DNA of 64,000 bases, taken from assembly GCF_014202475.1 (NCBI RefSeq), contig NZ_JACHGV010000005.1, positions 310,001 through 374,000 of the forward strand. The letters run 5' to 3'. Positions 54,086 to 62,900 of this stretch are shown here, in pieces. A program made the translations under genes and the position numbers. The number at the start of each line of letters is the position of its first letter. Position 1 is the first letter of the stretch. The stretch is from Streptomyces paradoxus (GTDB taxonomy: Bacteria > Actinomycetota > Actinomycetes > Streptomycetales > Streptomycetaceae). The notes beneath the pieces are model-generated. The model searched no databases. It saw only the letters and a list, made by a program, of their open reading frames with translations, and had not been told where the DNA came from.

Positions 54086-54760
54086 TCAGGACGGGGCCAC
54101 CGCGAGGCCCGTCCGGGGGGAGATCGTGCCCGGGCACAGGCCGCGGGATGCCAGGGTCTGGGCTATGCGGGGGACGGCCGCCAGGGTGTTGGCCGGACCG
54201 TCGTGCAGGAGGATGACCTGGCCGTTGGTGAGGCGGGCGGTGGACTGGACGATCGCGTCGGTGCTCGCTCCGTTCCAGTCCTGTGAGTCGACGTGCCAGA
54301 TGATCTCGGTCAGGCCGTGGCGGGCCGCGACGGACTTCACCGTCGCGTTGGTCTCGCCGTACGGCGGGCGGAACAGTTTCGGGGTGCCGCCTCCGGCGTT
54401 GCTGATGGCCTGCTGGGTGCGGGAGATCTCGGAGTCGATCTGTGCCTGGCTCAGCCGGGTCAGATGCGGGTGCGTGTAGCTGTGGTTGGCGATCCACATG
54501 CCCGCGGCCACCTGCGCCCGGACCAGGGCGGGGTTGGCGGCCGCGTACCGGCCCTGGTTGAACATCGTGGCCCGCAGGCCGTTCCGCCTGAGGGCGTCGA
54601 TGAGCCGGGTGGTGGTGCCGGACGGGCCGTCGTCGAAGGTGAGTCCGACGTAGCCGGTGCAGGCGGTGGTGTGCGCCGGGGCGGCGGTCGAGGCGGTGGT
54701 GGCCGTCGTGGTGAGGGCGGCGGCCGTCGCGAGGAGGGCGAGCGCCCTCTTCGCCGTCAC
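54086..54760 (-). CDS. Secreted CE4 (NodB) polysaccharide deacetylase
   Basis: This 224-residue protein has a signal peptide (~1-28, ending AAPAHT) and a NodB domain: YVGLTFDDGPSGTT near 38 with the catalytic/metal DD, the H-S/T-x-x-H motif NHSYTHPHL near 90, RPPYGETN near 125 and a C-terminal LLHDGP near 185. The metal triad Asp-His-His is intact. The GTG start overlaps the xylanase stop (GTGA), so it is coupled. Together with the xylanase it is probably an acetyl-xylan esterase, although chitin deacetylation cannot be excluded. There is no carbohydrate-binding module. Confidence 0.9.
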   Translation of the reverse strand: MTAKRALALLATAAALTTTATTASTAAPAHTTACTGYVGLTFDDGPSGTTTRLIDALRRNGLRATMFNQGRYAAANPALVRAQVAAGMWIANHSYTHPHLTRLSQAQIDSEISRTQQAISNAGGGTPKLFRPPYGETNATVKSVAARHGLTEIIWHVDSQDWNGASTDAIVQSTARLTNGQVILLHDGPANTLAAVPRIAQTLASRGLCPGTISPRTGLAVAPS

Positions 54761-55434
54761 GGCCCGACCCTGATGCTGGAGCTGCCGCTGCTCCGGTACC
54801 CCTCGGTCGCCATGATCATGTAGTACTTGAAGCTGCCCAGCCGCATCCCGGCCCGGGCCCACGCGTCGAAGTGGTTCCCGGCCGTGATGGTGCCGCCCGT
54901 CCGCTTCGACTGCCGCACGCTCCAGTACTGGTCGAAGGTGCGTACGCCCTCGACGGACGGGGCGTTGTACCGCGTCGTCTTGTAGATGTCGTACGTGCCG
55001 CCGTCGCTGGTGACGGTGCCCTTGTACGTGCCCGTGGGCCGGTAGGTGCCCCAGTTGTCGACGATGTAGTACTCGACGAGCGGGTCGGCCGTCCAGCCGT
55101 AGAGGGTCAGATAGGCGTTGCCGGACGGGTTGAACGTGCCCGAGTACGTCACGGTGCGGCGGGCGCCGGTGCTCCAGCCCTTGCCGGCCACGAAGTTCCC
55201 GGTGTTGCGCCATGAGGTGCTGTAACTGCCGCCGGACGACAGGGTCATGGAGACCGTCCCCGGCGCGTCCGTCCAGAACGAGTAGTAGTAGCCGTTGTCG
55301 GTGCCCGTCCGGTTGGTCGTGATGACGGTGTCGGCGTGCGCGGTGCCCGGCATGGTGAGGGCCGCGACCGCGACCAGCAGCATGGTGCAGGCGCTGCTGA
55401 TGAGCAGCCGGAAGCGGCCTGGTGACTCCTTCAT
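54757..55434 (-). CDS. Secreted GH11 endo-1,4-beta-xylanase
   Basis: This 225-residue protein has a Sec signal peptide (~1-37, cut after GTAHA). The GH11 jelly-roll follows: YYSFWTDAPGTVSM, YLTLYGWTADPLVEYYIVDNWG with the nucleophile Glu near 123, and IMATEGYRSSGSSSI with the acid/base Glu near 212. Both catalytic Glu are intact. There is no binding module, so it is the short type. The ATG 55434 is chosen for GAGGAGGAAG upstream. It forms a coupled operon with the CE4 deacetylase for extracellular xylan breakdown. Two CGAA-N3-TTCG sites lie upstream. Confidence 0.95.
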   Translation of the reverse strand: MKESPGRFRLLISSACTMLLVAVAALTMPGTAHADTVITTNRTGTDNGYYYSFWTDAPGTVSMTLSSGGSYSTSWRNTGNFVAGKGWSTGARRTVTYSGTFNPSGNAYLTLYGWTADPLVEYYIVDNWGTYRPTGTYKGTVTSDGGTYDIYKTTRYNAPSVEGVRTFDQYWSVRQSKRTGGTITAGNHFDAWARAGMRLGSFKYYMIMATEGYRSSGSSSIRVGP

Positions 55435-55754
55435 GGGGTGCTTCCTCCTCGTCCTCGTGGGGGTGGGTCGATGGGGGAGCTCTGTCATCCGGAGTGTTGG
55501 CCGGGCCCTGTCAACTGTCAATGGTTTCGGCGGCTCTTACGAAAGGTTCGGGGCTGTCCGAGTCCGGGCCGGCGAGCATTCCCGCTGTTCAGGTGAGAGT
55601 TGATCGATGCCTGGCTCCAAGTCGGTTCGCATCGCCTGCCCTTCGCTCGCGGAGGGAGGGATTCCGGACCTCGAATGTTTCGAGATCCTTCCGGATCAAG
55701 CCGGGACCACACTGCGGCCCGCCTGCTCAGGAGGCGGGGACGGGCTACGCGCCG
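55435..55754. other. 320-bp upstream region of the xylanase operon with two CGAA-N3-TTCG sites
   Basis: The region holds the xylanase promoter and contains two short inverted repeats, CGAAAGGTTCG (55540-55550) and CGAATGTTTCG (55672-55682). On the gene's strand the first reads CGAACCTTTCG, one base from CGAAACTTTCG. That sequence, from memory, is the LacI-family control element of Streptomyces xylanase genes. The second is flanked by an extra pair to give CTCGAA-N3-TTCGAG. I see no other gene. Confidence 0.6.
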
Positions 55755-56135
55755 TCAGAGCGCCTTCAGCCGGGCCTTGAGCAGGCAGAACTCATTGCCC
55801 TCGGGGTCGGCGAGCACGTGCCACTGCTCCTCGCCGGTCTGGCCGATGTCGGCCGGGCGCGCCCCGAGCTTCAGGAGTCGTTCGAGCTCGGCGTCCTGAT
55901 CGCGGTCGGTGGGATTGACGTCGATGTGCAGCCGGGTCTTGCCCGGTTCCGGCTCGTCCCTCCGGCTGAGGATGATCGTCGGCTGAGGTCCGCCGAACCC
56001 CTCGCGCGGCCCGATCTCGATGCACTCGTCCCCATCGCGGTCGAGCACGACGAAGTCCAGCACCTCACACCAGAACTGCGCCAGCACCTCCACGTCGCGG
56101 CAACCGAGCACGAGTTCACTGATACGACATGCCAT
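55755..56135 (-). CDS. VOC (glyoxalase/bleomycin-resistance) family protein
   Basis: This 126-residue protein has one vicinal-oxygen-chelate domain in two halves: ISELVLGCRDVEVLAQFWCEVLDFVV and LHIDVNPTDRDQDAEL, ending HVLADPEGNEFCLLKA. The metal-ligand positions are only partly kept (His near 74, Glu near 119). It may be a dioxygenase-fold or antibiotic-binding member rather than an active glyoxalase. The ATG at 56135 is chosen. It is cytosolic and has no obvious partner. Confidence 0.87.
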   Translation of the reverse strand: MACRISELVLGCRDVEVLAQFWCEVLDFVVLDRDGDECIEIGPREGFGGPQPTIILSRRDEPEPGKTRLHIDVNPTDRDQDAELERLLKLGARPADIGQTGEEQWHVLADPEGNEFCLLKARLKAL

Positions 56136-56269
56136 GGACGAAACCTGCTCTCGGCGTGGGGGACCGGACTGCCCGGACGGCCGCGTGCGGAGCTCTCGAT
56201 GAGCCCGCGGCGCGAGCGCGACCGTACCGGGCGGGGCAAGCGGACGCACAGGATTTTCCGGCGGTCGGG

Positions 56270-57631
56270 TCAGCCACCGGTCCGGGGCAGCAGGGAGACG
56301 ACCTTGCTGCCGTTCCGGGCCACCAACACATCTCCATAGAGCAGGAGTTGGGGCGTGTCCGCGAGCCCGGGACGCGGTGTGCGGAGGTCGGCGTGACCGC
56401 GCCAGACCTGCTCACCGGTGCGCAGATCGAGTCCGGACAGATCTCCGTCCTGGCCGAGGAAGTACACGACCCCCTGCCGCGTCGACACGACGGGCGAGGC
56501 GAGGCCCTGCATCGCGTCCTGGTCCGGCATCCCGACGCCCACCGGGCGGGTCCACAACGCCTTTCCCGTGGTCAGCGAGTAGGCCGAGGCCTTGCCCTGC
56601 CAGGACACGGAGATCAGACGATCACCGACGACATCGGAGCCGGCCTGCGGCCCGTTGATCCGGTAGGGATGTGAGGCCCGTTCCCCCGAGCCGCTGACCG
56701 TGGTCAGCCGCAGGTCCCCGCCGTCGGTACCCCGCGCCGCGATCAGGACCATCCGGTCCCCCGAGGTCCCGATCAGCTGCTGCATGCCGGGCAGGGTCGT
56801 GACCTTCGTGGCGCTTCCGGTGGCGGGATCGAGCCGGAGAACATCGGTGCCGTCCGGCTTCTCGACGTCCCGCGCGCACAGCAGATAGGGCACCCCGCCC
56901 AGCACGGCCCGCTGGCACACGGTCCCCTTGTCCCAGCTGTACCGCCACTTCTCCTTGCCGGTCAGCGGATCGAGGGCCGACACCGTGCGGACCGACGGGG
57001 TGTTCGCCAGCACCGCGCCGTCCATGAGCATGGCGGCCTGGGCCGTGCGGTCGTCCTGCGGCATCTCGACCGTCCACAGCACGTCGCCGTTCTCGGCGTC
57101 CACCGCCATCAGATCGGTACCCCCGGCGTAGTCCCCGTCCGGCTGGTTCTCCGCGGTGTGGTTGCGGAAGGCGTAGACCACCCCGTCGCGCGCGGCGAAC
57201 GGGCGGTCGATCCCGTCGCCTTCGCGATTGACCTCGACGGTCCACAGCCGCTCACCGGTGTTGGCGTCGATCTTCACGGTGTCGTACGTGCGCCCGCTGC
57301 AGTACAGCGCGGAACCGTCCACCAGGCACCCCCGCTCACTGTCGCCCGGGCTGCTGCTCTGCCACGGCTTCCAGCCCTCCGGCGGAGTCGCCGGCGACGC
57401 CGCCGGCCGCACCGGCCGGTCCTGCCCCGCCCGGCCGGCGTCCCCGAAGCCGAACACCGCCCCCACGCTGATCGCGGCGACGGCGACCGCCGCCCCCGCG
57501 GCCTGCGAGAAACGGCGCCGGCTGCGCCGCCGCACCACCTTCTCGACCAGATCCCCGGGCGCCCGCACCCCGTCCAGGGCGACCGCGTTCAGCGTCTCCC
57601 GGACCTTCTCCTCCACCCGCTCCGTCGTCAT
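56270..57631 (-). CDS. Membrane-anchored PQQ-like propeller protein, coupled to a sigma factor
   Basis: This 453-residue protein has a cytosolic N-terminus (~1-38, VEEKVRETLNAVALDGVRAPGDLVEKVVRRRSRRRFSQ), one membrane helix (~39-61) and an extracytoplasmic region of seven or so PQQ-type blades (for example GERLWTVEV, GDVLWTVEM, GKALWTRPV, GEQVWRGHA). Its ATG overlaps the sigma gene stop (ATGA). A short cytosolic domain plus outer sensor beside a SigE-type sigma factor suggests an anti-sigma-like regulator. A Zn-binding HxxxCxxC anti-sigma motif is absent, so the role is inference. Confidence 0.86.
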   Translation of the reverse strand: MTTERVEEKVRETLNAVALDGVRAPGDLVEKVVRRRSRRRFSQAAGAAVAVAAISVGAVFGFGDAGRAGQDRPVRPAASPATPPEGWKPWQSSSPGDSERGCLVDGSALYCSGRTYDTVKIDANTGERLWTVEVNREGDGIDRPFAARDGVVYAFRNHTAENQPDGDYAGGTDLMAVDAENGDVLWTVEMPQDDRTAQAAMLMDGAVLANTPSVRTVSALDPLTGKEKWRYSWDKGTVCQRAVLGGVPYLLCARDVEKPDGTDVLRLDPATGSATKVTTLPGMQQLIGTSGDRMVLIAARGTDGGDLRLTTVSGSGERASHPYRINGPQAGSDVVGDRLISVSWQGKASAYSLTTGKALWTRPVGVGMPDQDAMQGLASPVVSTRQGVVYFLGQDGDLSGLDLRTGEQVWRGHADLRTPRPGLADTPQLLLYGDVLVARNGSKVVSLLPRTGG

Positions 57632-58179
57632 CGCTGGACCTCCTTCGGCGTGTAGCTGAGCGGCTGGACCCGTTCCGCGGGCCCTTCGGGCCCGAGCTCC
57701 GGTACGAGCACCCGGAGCTTGGCGAGCGACCGGTGCGCCGTACTGCGGACCGTGCCGACCGGGCATCCCAGCAGCGCCGCGACCTCGGCCTCCGGCAGAT
57801 CCTCGAAGTAGCGCAGCACGACCACGGCCCGCTGCCGCTTCGACAGCCGCCCGAGCGCCGCCCACAGCGCGATCCGCAACTCGGACTCCGCCCCGGCGTC
57901 GGCGTCCGTACCCGACTCGGGCAGCACCGGCACCGTCGTCTCCGCGCGATGCCTGCGCAACCGCCAGCGGTTGACCTGCTGGCGGTACATCACCTGCCGC
58001 ACGTAGGCCTCGTGTTGCTCGATGCGCGCCCAGCGCCCGTAGGCCTTCATCAGTGCAATCTGCAGCAGATCCTCGGCGGCGTGCCGGTCCCCGCCGGTGA
58101 GCAGCACCGCGAGCCGCAGCAGCGCGGTGGAGCGCATTGCCACGAACTCCCGGAACTCGTCATGACTAGAGGCCTCCAT
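57628..58179 (-). CDS. SigE-type (ECF) RNA polymerase sigma factor
   Basis: This 183-residue sigma factor has region 2 at ~8-75 (FVAMRSTALLRLAVLLTGGDRHAAEDLLQIALMKAYGRW...AYVRQVM) and region 4 at ~108-160 (LGRLSKRQRAVVVLRYFEDLPEAEVAALLGCPVGTVRSTAHRSLAKLR). The SigE70-type TGD/DxAEDLLQ motif is clear. It is the first gene of the operon, with the coupled propeller protein after it. It probably responds to an extracytoplasmic or membrane signal. No autoregulatory promoter motif was identified. Confidence 0.95.
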   Translation of the reverse strand: MEASSHDEFREFVAMRSTALLRLAVLLTGGDRHAAEDLLQIALMKAYGRWARIEQHEAYVRQVMYRQQVNRWRLRRHRAETTVPVLPESGTDADAGAESELRIALWAALGRLSKRQRAVVVLRYFEDLPEAEVAALLGCPVGTVRSTAHRSLAKLRVLVPELGPEGPAERVQPLSYTPKEVQR

Positions 58180-58384
58180 CGACCCTCCCCTTCTCGAACC
58201 ATGACGACGTGATGAGGGGTGCGCGGCTATCCCTCACACGGCGAGATTGTCTGCCGTGGGGGAACGACCTTGCCGTGATGGTGGAAGCCGACGATGCTGG
58301 GCCGATGCCGGGACAGCGCAAGAGGAGACGTCAGGAGCGGGACGAGGCACAGCGGGCCGGGGCTAGGGCCCCTGCACGCGGTGG

Positions 58385-58858
58385 CTACTCCAACTGGTCG
58401 CGCACGACATCGAGGAACGCCCTCCGGCTGGGGCGGATGTAGGCCCAGACCTTCTCGTCCTGCGGCTCTCCCAGGTCGTCGGGGCCCTTTCTGATCACGT
58501 CCTGGACGTCGTACGCCAGACGACGTGCCGCCGCGTTCACCTCGGACGCGCACAGCATGTGGATGGTCTTCTGCGCCACCCACATCCTGTCGATGGACTG
58601 CTTCGCCCGCGCTTGCCACTGCTCGTCGGCCAGACGGTGGTGGTAGCGGTCCACGGCGACCCGTTCGGCTTCCTGCACCGAGGACAGGAAGTCGACGAGG
58701 TGGGTGACGCGTTCGTTGCGACGCGCCTCGGCGCGTTCACGAGCGCTTCGCCGCACTTCGGCCCGCTCCGAAGCGCGACCCAACGAGTACTGGGCCAGGG
58801 TCGACACGAGGCCACCGAGCACAACGCCGATGAACGGCAGGAACGTTGTCGAGGTCAC
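58385..58858 (-). CDS. Hypothetical protein with N-terminal membrane helix and charged helical domain
   Basis: This 157-residue protein has a single N-terminal hydrophobic helix (~6-24, LPFIGVVLGGLVSTLAQYSL) and then a long Arg/Glu-rich helical region (~27-75) with coiled-coil character. A C-terminal domain carries a conserved-looking RPSRRAFLDVVRDQLE end. I do not recognise the family. It stands alone, with 205 bp upstream of it toward the sigma operon and no clear partner. Confidence 0.65.
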   Translation of the reverse strand: MTSTTFLPFIGVVLGGLVSTLAQYSLGRASERAEVRRSARERAEARRNERVTHLVDFLSSVQEAERVAVDRYHHRLADEQWQARAKQSIDRMWVAQKTIHMLCASEVNAAARRLAYDVQDVIRKGPDDLGEPQDEKVWAYIRPSRRAFLDVVRDQLE

Positions 58859-58969
58859 ACCTCACGGTGGCACCCGCACGGCTGGTGTCGGGGTTCTTCC
58901 GGATATGTCGTGCGGAGCGCTTGCGCATGGTGTATCCGGAGTCGGAGTCAAGGCCTGGCGACGCCGAAG

Positions 58970-59530
58970 CTATCGCGGGATGCCCCGGTGCCATCGGATC
59001 TCGCCGTCATGCCGTTCGCCGGTGGGTGCGAGCCCGGCGGCGGTGGCGACGGCGGCGGACGCCCGGTGCTCGGGGTGGATGTGGGCGACCACGGCGTGCA
59101 CGGGCTGCCGGCCGAGCCAGTCGACGAGTCCCCGGGCCGCTTCGGCGGCGATGCCTCGTCCCTGCCACGGCACCCCCACCACCCAGGCGACCTCGGCGAC
59201 GGTTCCCTGGCCGGAGGGGCTGACCGTCGCCTGGACGGTACCCGTCACGCAGGACTCGTCACGGAGCCGGATCACCCAGTTCAGCCAGGAGACGGCCGGA
59301 TCGGGAGAGCCTGCCGTGATGCGCCGGTAGCGCGAGCGCAGGGCCTGCGGGGTGTCCGGAGCACCGCCGATGAAGGTGTGCAGGGCCGGATCGGACAGCA
59401 CGTCGGCCATCTCCTCGGCGTGCTCGATACGCAGCGGCAGCAGGTCGAGCCGCCTGGTGCCGATGGCCTGGGCGGCGAGGCGGGACGCGACCGGCATCGC
59501 TTCGTCGTCATCGCTGGAGTCCGTGGCCAT
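58970..59530 (-). CDS. GNAT-family N-acetyltransferase
   Basis: This 186-residue protein has GNAT fold segments: LLPLRIEHAEEMADVLSD, an acetyl-CoA-binding VVGVPWQGRGIAAEAARGLVDWL near 125 (Q-x-x-G-x-G/A variant) and AAVATAAGLAPTGE near 165. It belongs to the RimJ/RimL-like acetyltransf_3 group, whose members acetylate small molecules, antibiotics or protein N-termini. It is cytosolic. The substrate is unknown and there is no operon partner. Confidence 0.9.
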   Translation of the reverse strand: MATDSSDDDEAMPVASRLAAQAIGTRRLDLLPLRIEHAEEMADVLSDPALHTFIGGAPDTPQALRSRYRRITAGSPDPAVSWLNWVIRLRDESCVTGTVQATVSPSGQGTVAEVAWVVGVPWQGRGIAAEAARGLVDWLGRQPVHAVVAHIHPEHRASAAVATAAGLAPTGERHDGEIRWHRGIPR

Positions 59531-59614
59531 GGGCTCAGCCGATCAGGGCCGGCCGGCGAGGTCAAGGCCGACGAGAGGAGCCTCATCGGTCCGCTGCTCC
59601 TGGCGGCAGGGGCC

Positions 59615-59878
59615 GTGGAGTTGTTCGCGACGGATCTCCCCTGGGCGGCGCGGCCCGCGCTCCTCGGTGCCGTCGGACTTCTCCTGGCCTTCCGTAAGCC
59701 CGTCGGTGTGCGGGGCATGGTCTGGGGGCTGAGCCAGGACCGCCTCTGGGCGCTGACGACCCACCCCGAGGCGGAATTGTTGTCCACGGGCCAGAACGTA
59801 CTCTTCCTGAGCGCCAACGCCATCGGCACGACGCTGGGACTGCTGGGAGCCGACCGGCTGTTCTCGTCGCTGGGTTGA
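59615..59878 (+). CDS. Small membrane protein of uncertain start
   Basis: This ~87-residue reading has a hydrophobic segment RPALLGAVGLLLAF near 13-27 and a second, weaker one near FLSANAIGTTLGLLGA. The codon pattern is coding-like back to about 59520, but no ATG lies in frame. GTG at 59615 is the best start found. A CTG near 59593 with AGAGGAG upstream is possible. I do not recognise a family, and it precedes the CHAT gene by 59 bp. Confidence 0.4.
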   Translation: MELFATDLPWAARPALLGAVGLLLAFRKPVGVRGMVWGLSQDRLWALTTHPEAELLSTGQNVLFLSANAIGTTLGLLGADRLFSSLG

Positions 59879-59937
59879 GCGGAGGGGCGTGCAATGGTGA
59901 GTCCCACTGATGACCGGTTGGCGCGAGGGGGGACGGC

Positions 59938-62900
59938 GTGCGGCTGTCGCGGGACATCACGGGGTGGGCGTTCACAGCGGAGGTGGAGGGCGTTCGGCAT
60001 GCCGGCCTGGCGGTGGGGCTGGCCGCCATCAGCCCGTTCACCGCCGGCGAGGGGTCCGGGGGCAGCCTGTTCACCCGCGCGAACGGCTGGTGGGGCCTCC
60101 CCGTGCTCCTCTCACTGAACGAACTGCCCTTCGGGCACCCCGTCGACCACAGGTGGTGTGTCACGCGGGATGACGCAGGCGTGCTGTCCGTCCTCAGCCC
60201 GGACGGCGCGCACTTCGCGCACGACCTCCGCCTGGACGAGCCGCCGGGCTGGCGTGAGGCGGCGATCGCCTCGGGTTCGGTCATGCTGGTCGTCTCCCAC
60301 GTGCTGCCTGCCGAGGACGATCCGATCGGCGCGCTCGACGTCGAGACGCGGCAGGGCATGGTGTGCGCCGGCCCCGTGCGCTTCGGCGAGCCGGGCCGCG
60401 GACCGCACGATGAGGAAGGCGCGCCGACGGTCAGGTTCCTCATCGACCCGGTCGGCACGCTCACGGACCTGGCACATTTCACGTGCGACCGGATCCTGTC
60501 GTTGCCCCAGGCGAAGCACCAGGCGCGCGAGCTGGAGCGGACGAGACGAGCCCTGGCGGAACATACGGACCAGGCCCTGACCGCCGAAGCGATGGTGGAA
60601 CTGCTGTTCCGGGACGAGTTCCTGGACCACCGCGGCCTGGTCGAGCTCATGTACGTCTACTGGAGGCTGGTCGCCGAAGTCGCCGACGCCTGCGGGGCCG
60701 AGGCCGCCTGGCGGGACGCGGCGCTCCGTACCGTCGAGTCGGCCGTCCCCCTGGTGGCGGACCGGTGCGATCGCGCGGTCTTCGAGGAAGCGGACGCGCT
60801 GGCGACACGGCTGATCGACGAGCTGAGCGATCCCGCCGGACTCCCGGCTGGGGGAGGGGCGGCGCCCGCCGCGTCCGCCGCCCGGGAAGCCGCGTTGCTG
60901 GCCGCCGCCCGGTTGCGGATAGCCACCCGGGGACCGGAGGACCTCGCCGCCGACCACTACGCCCGCGGGCTGCGCACCGTCTGGTCCGCTCGGCTGGACG
61001 CGGACCTGTACCGCACGTGGTTCACCGGCGAGGAGCCCTTCCAGGCCGAGTCCCACCGGCTGGTGGCGGAGGCGGGACACCTGGTGGTGCGCGCCCTGGA
61101 GCTGGAGGGCGGCACGCGAAAGCCCCGGCTCCTGGCCTCGTTGGCGCAGATCCTCGCGGACGAGGAGGGAGTCGACCGGGATGCCGCCGGCGCCGCGCTG
61201 TCGGCATGGCTCGACTCGTCCACCGCCGACGATCCGGATGTCGCCCTGTTCCTGCTGAGGGTGGTGGACGGGATCCCCCCGACCCTGGCCGACGGGCTGC
61301 CCAGGGCGATCTTCGGGTCGCCCTGGGCCGATTTCGCCGCCGCCCACGGCAGCGGCGTCACCGCGAAGGTGATCAGCCAGGGCGTCAACCTGGCCCGGGA
61401 ACGCGCCGACCGGCCCCTGCTGCGGACCGTGCTGGACTGGGCGGAACAGCTCGGCGTCCGCTGGGACCCCGCCCACCGCAGGCAGTTGACCGAGGCACGC
61501 CTCCACGTGCTGCCCGACGACCCCACCGACTGCCCGGGCGCCGGCTCCGACCATCCGCTCGCGGCGTCGTTGTCACAGTCCCCTCCCTCCCAGTCCCCTC
61601 CTTCATGGACCCCGACGCAGCGGTCGGCGGCGCTGCTGCACACGGCGGCGCACGCCCGCGACCTGCGGCAGCCGGCGCTGGGGCTGACCCTCCTGAGGCA
61701 GGCGGGCGACGTACGGAGCGAGGAAGCCACGCTGCTGACGGCGGACCTCTACCACCAGGCGGCCCAGGCGGGCGAGCCGGTCGTCGGCCCTGTCCCGTTC
61801 CCGTGGGGCTACTACACGTACGCGGCACTCGGCTACGCCTCGCTCGGCTTCGAGGAACTCGCGCGGGCGAGCCTGGTGCCGTTCGTGCAGCAGGTGGGCG
61901 ACCTCCACGGCGAAGAACTCAAGGCGGCGCTGTCCGCGATCATCGTGGACGTGCCGAACTTCGACACGAGCCGCGCGCCCGAACTCGGCGGGATACTGCG
62001 CGACCTCGTGCACTCGGCGGTCTGGCAGCTCACCGCGGAATCCGAGACCCTGCCGATGGGGCTGATGCTCGGCCTGCACCAAGCGGGCAAGGGACCCGAG
62101 CTGGGCGCGTGGTGGCGGATCGACGGCCCCCTCGCGCTGCCCGCGCACATCCAGCACCTCCTCGGCAAGCTGCGCGACCTGGAGGGCCCCGCCGCCTCCC
62201 ACGGTGCGTCCGGCGGGCCGCCGCCCCTGCTGAACGCACTGGACTCCGACCACCGTCCCGGCGGCCACGACACCCGGCAGATCGCCCGGAACCTGCGGTG
62301 GCGCGTCTCGTCGCTCATCGACGACGAACTGAGCCGCCGCTCGGCACCGCTCATCGACGACCAGCGCCTCTGGGCGAGAGCGCACGAGCTGCTGGACGAC
62401 CGGACCGTACTGCTGACCTGGTTCCTGCCCGCCGCCGTGAGCGGCGCGGCCGTGCTTCTCGCGGTCACCAGGCAGGGCCGGGACCTCGTCGTGCACCTGG
62501 GCGACGGCGCGGACGAGAACCACGACCGGCACCCGGTGGCGGACCGGGTCGAGGCGATCCGGACAGAGGTCGAACGCGACCCGCTGTTCGGCGACGTGAC
62601 GCCGGAAGGCAGCCGGCTGCTGCGGCAGCCCGGCGACCTGCCGCTCGGCGGCGCCGACTTGTGGGACAAGTGGCGGACCCAGGGCAAGGACCGGATCCTG
62701 GCCTGGCCGCACGGCGCGCTGCACTACCTGCCGCTACCGCTGTGCCGCACCGGGGACCGGATGATCGCCGACGACTGGACGGTCACCACCATCGCCGGCC
62801 TCGAAGCCCTGACGCCCGCCGCAGGCCCCGTACGGCCGCGCCGCACCGCGGTACTGGCCTCCGCCGACGGCGGCGTGCCCTACGGGCTGCAGGCCGAACC

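Noticed and set aside
55607..55780. Small plus-strand frame (about 58 codons, MPGSKSVRIACP...) upstream of the xylanase region
   Set aside because: No ribosome site, Gly/Cys-rich low-complexity end, overlap with the VOC gene end, and no family resemblance.
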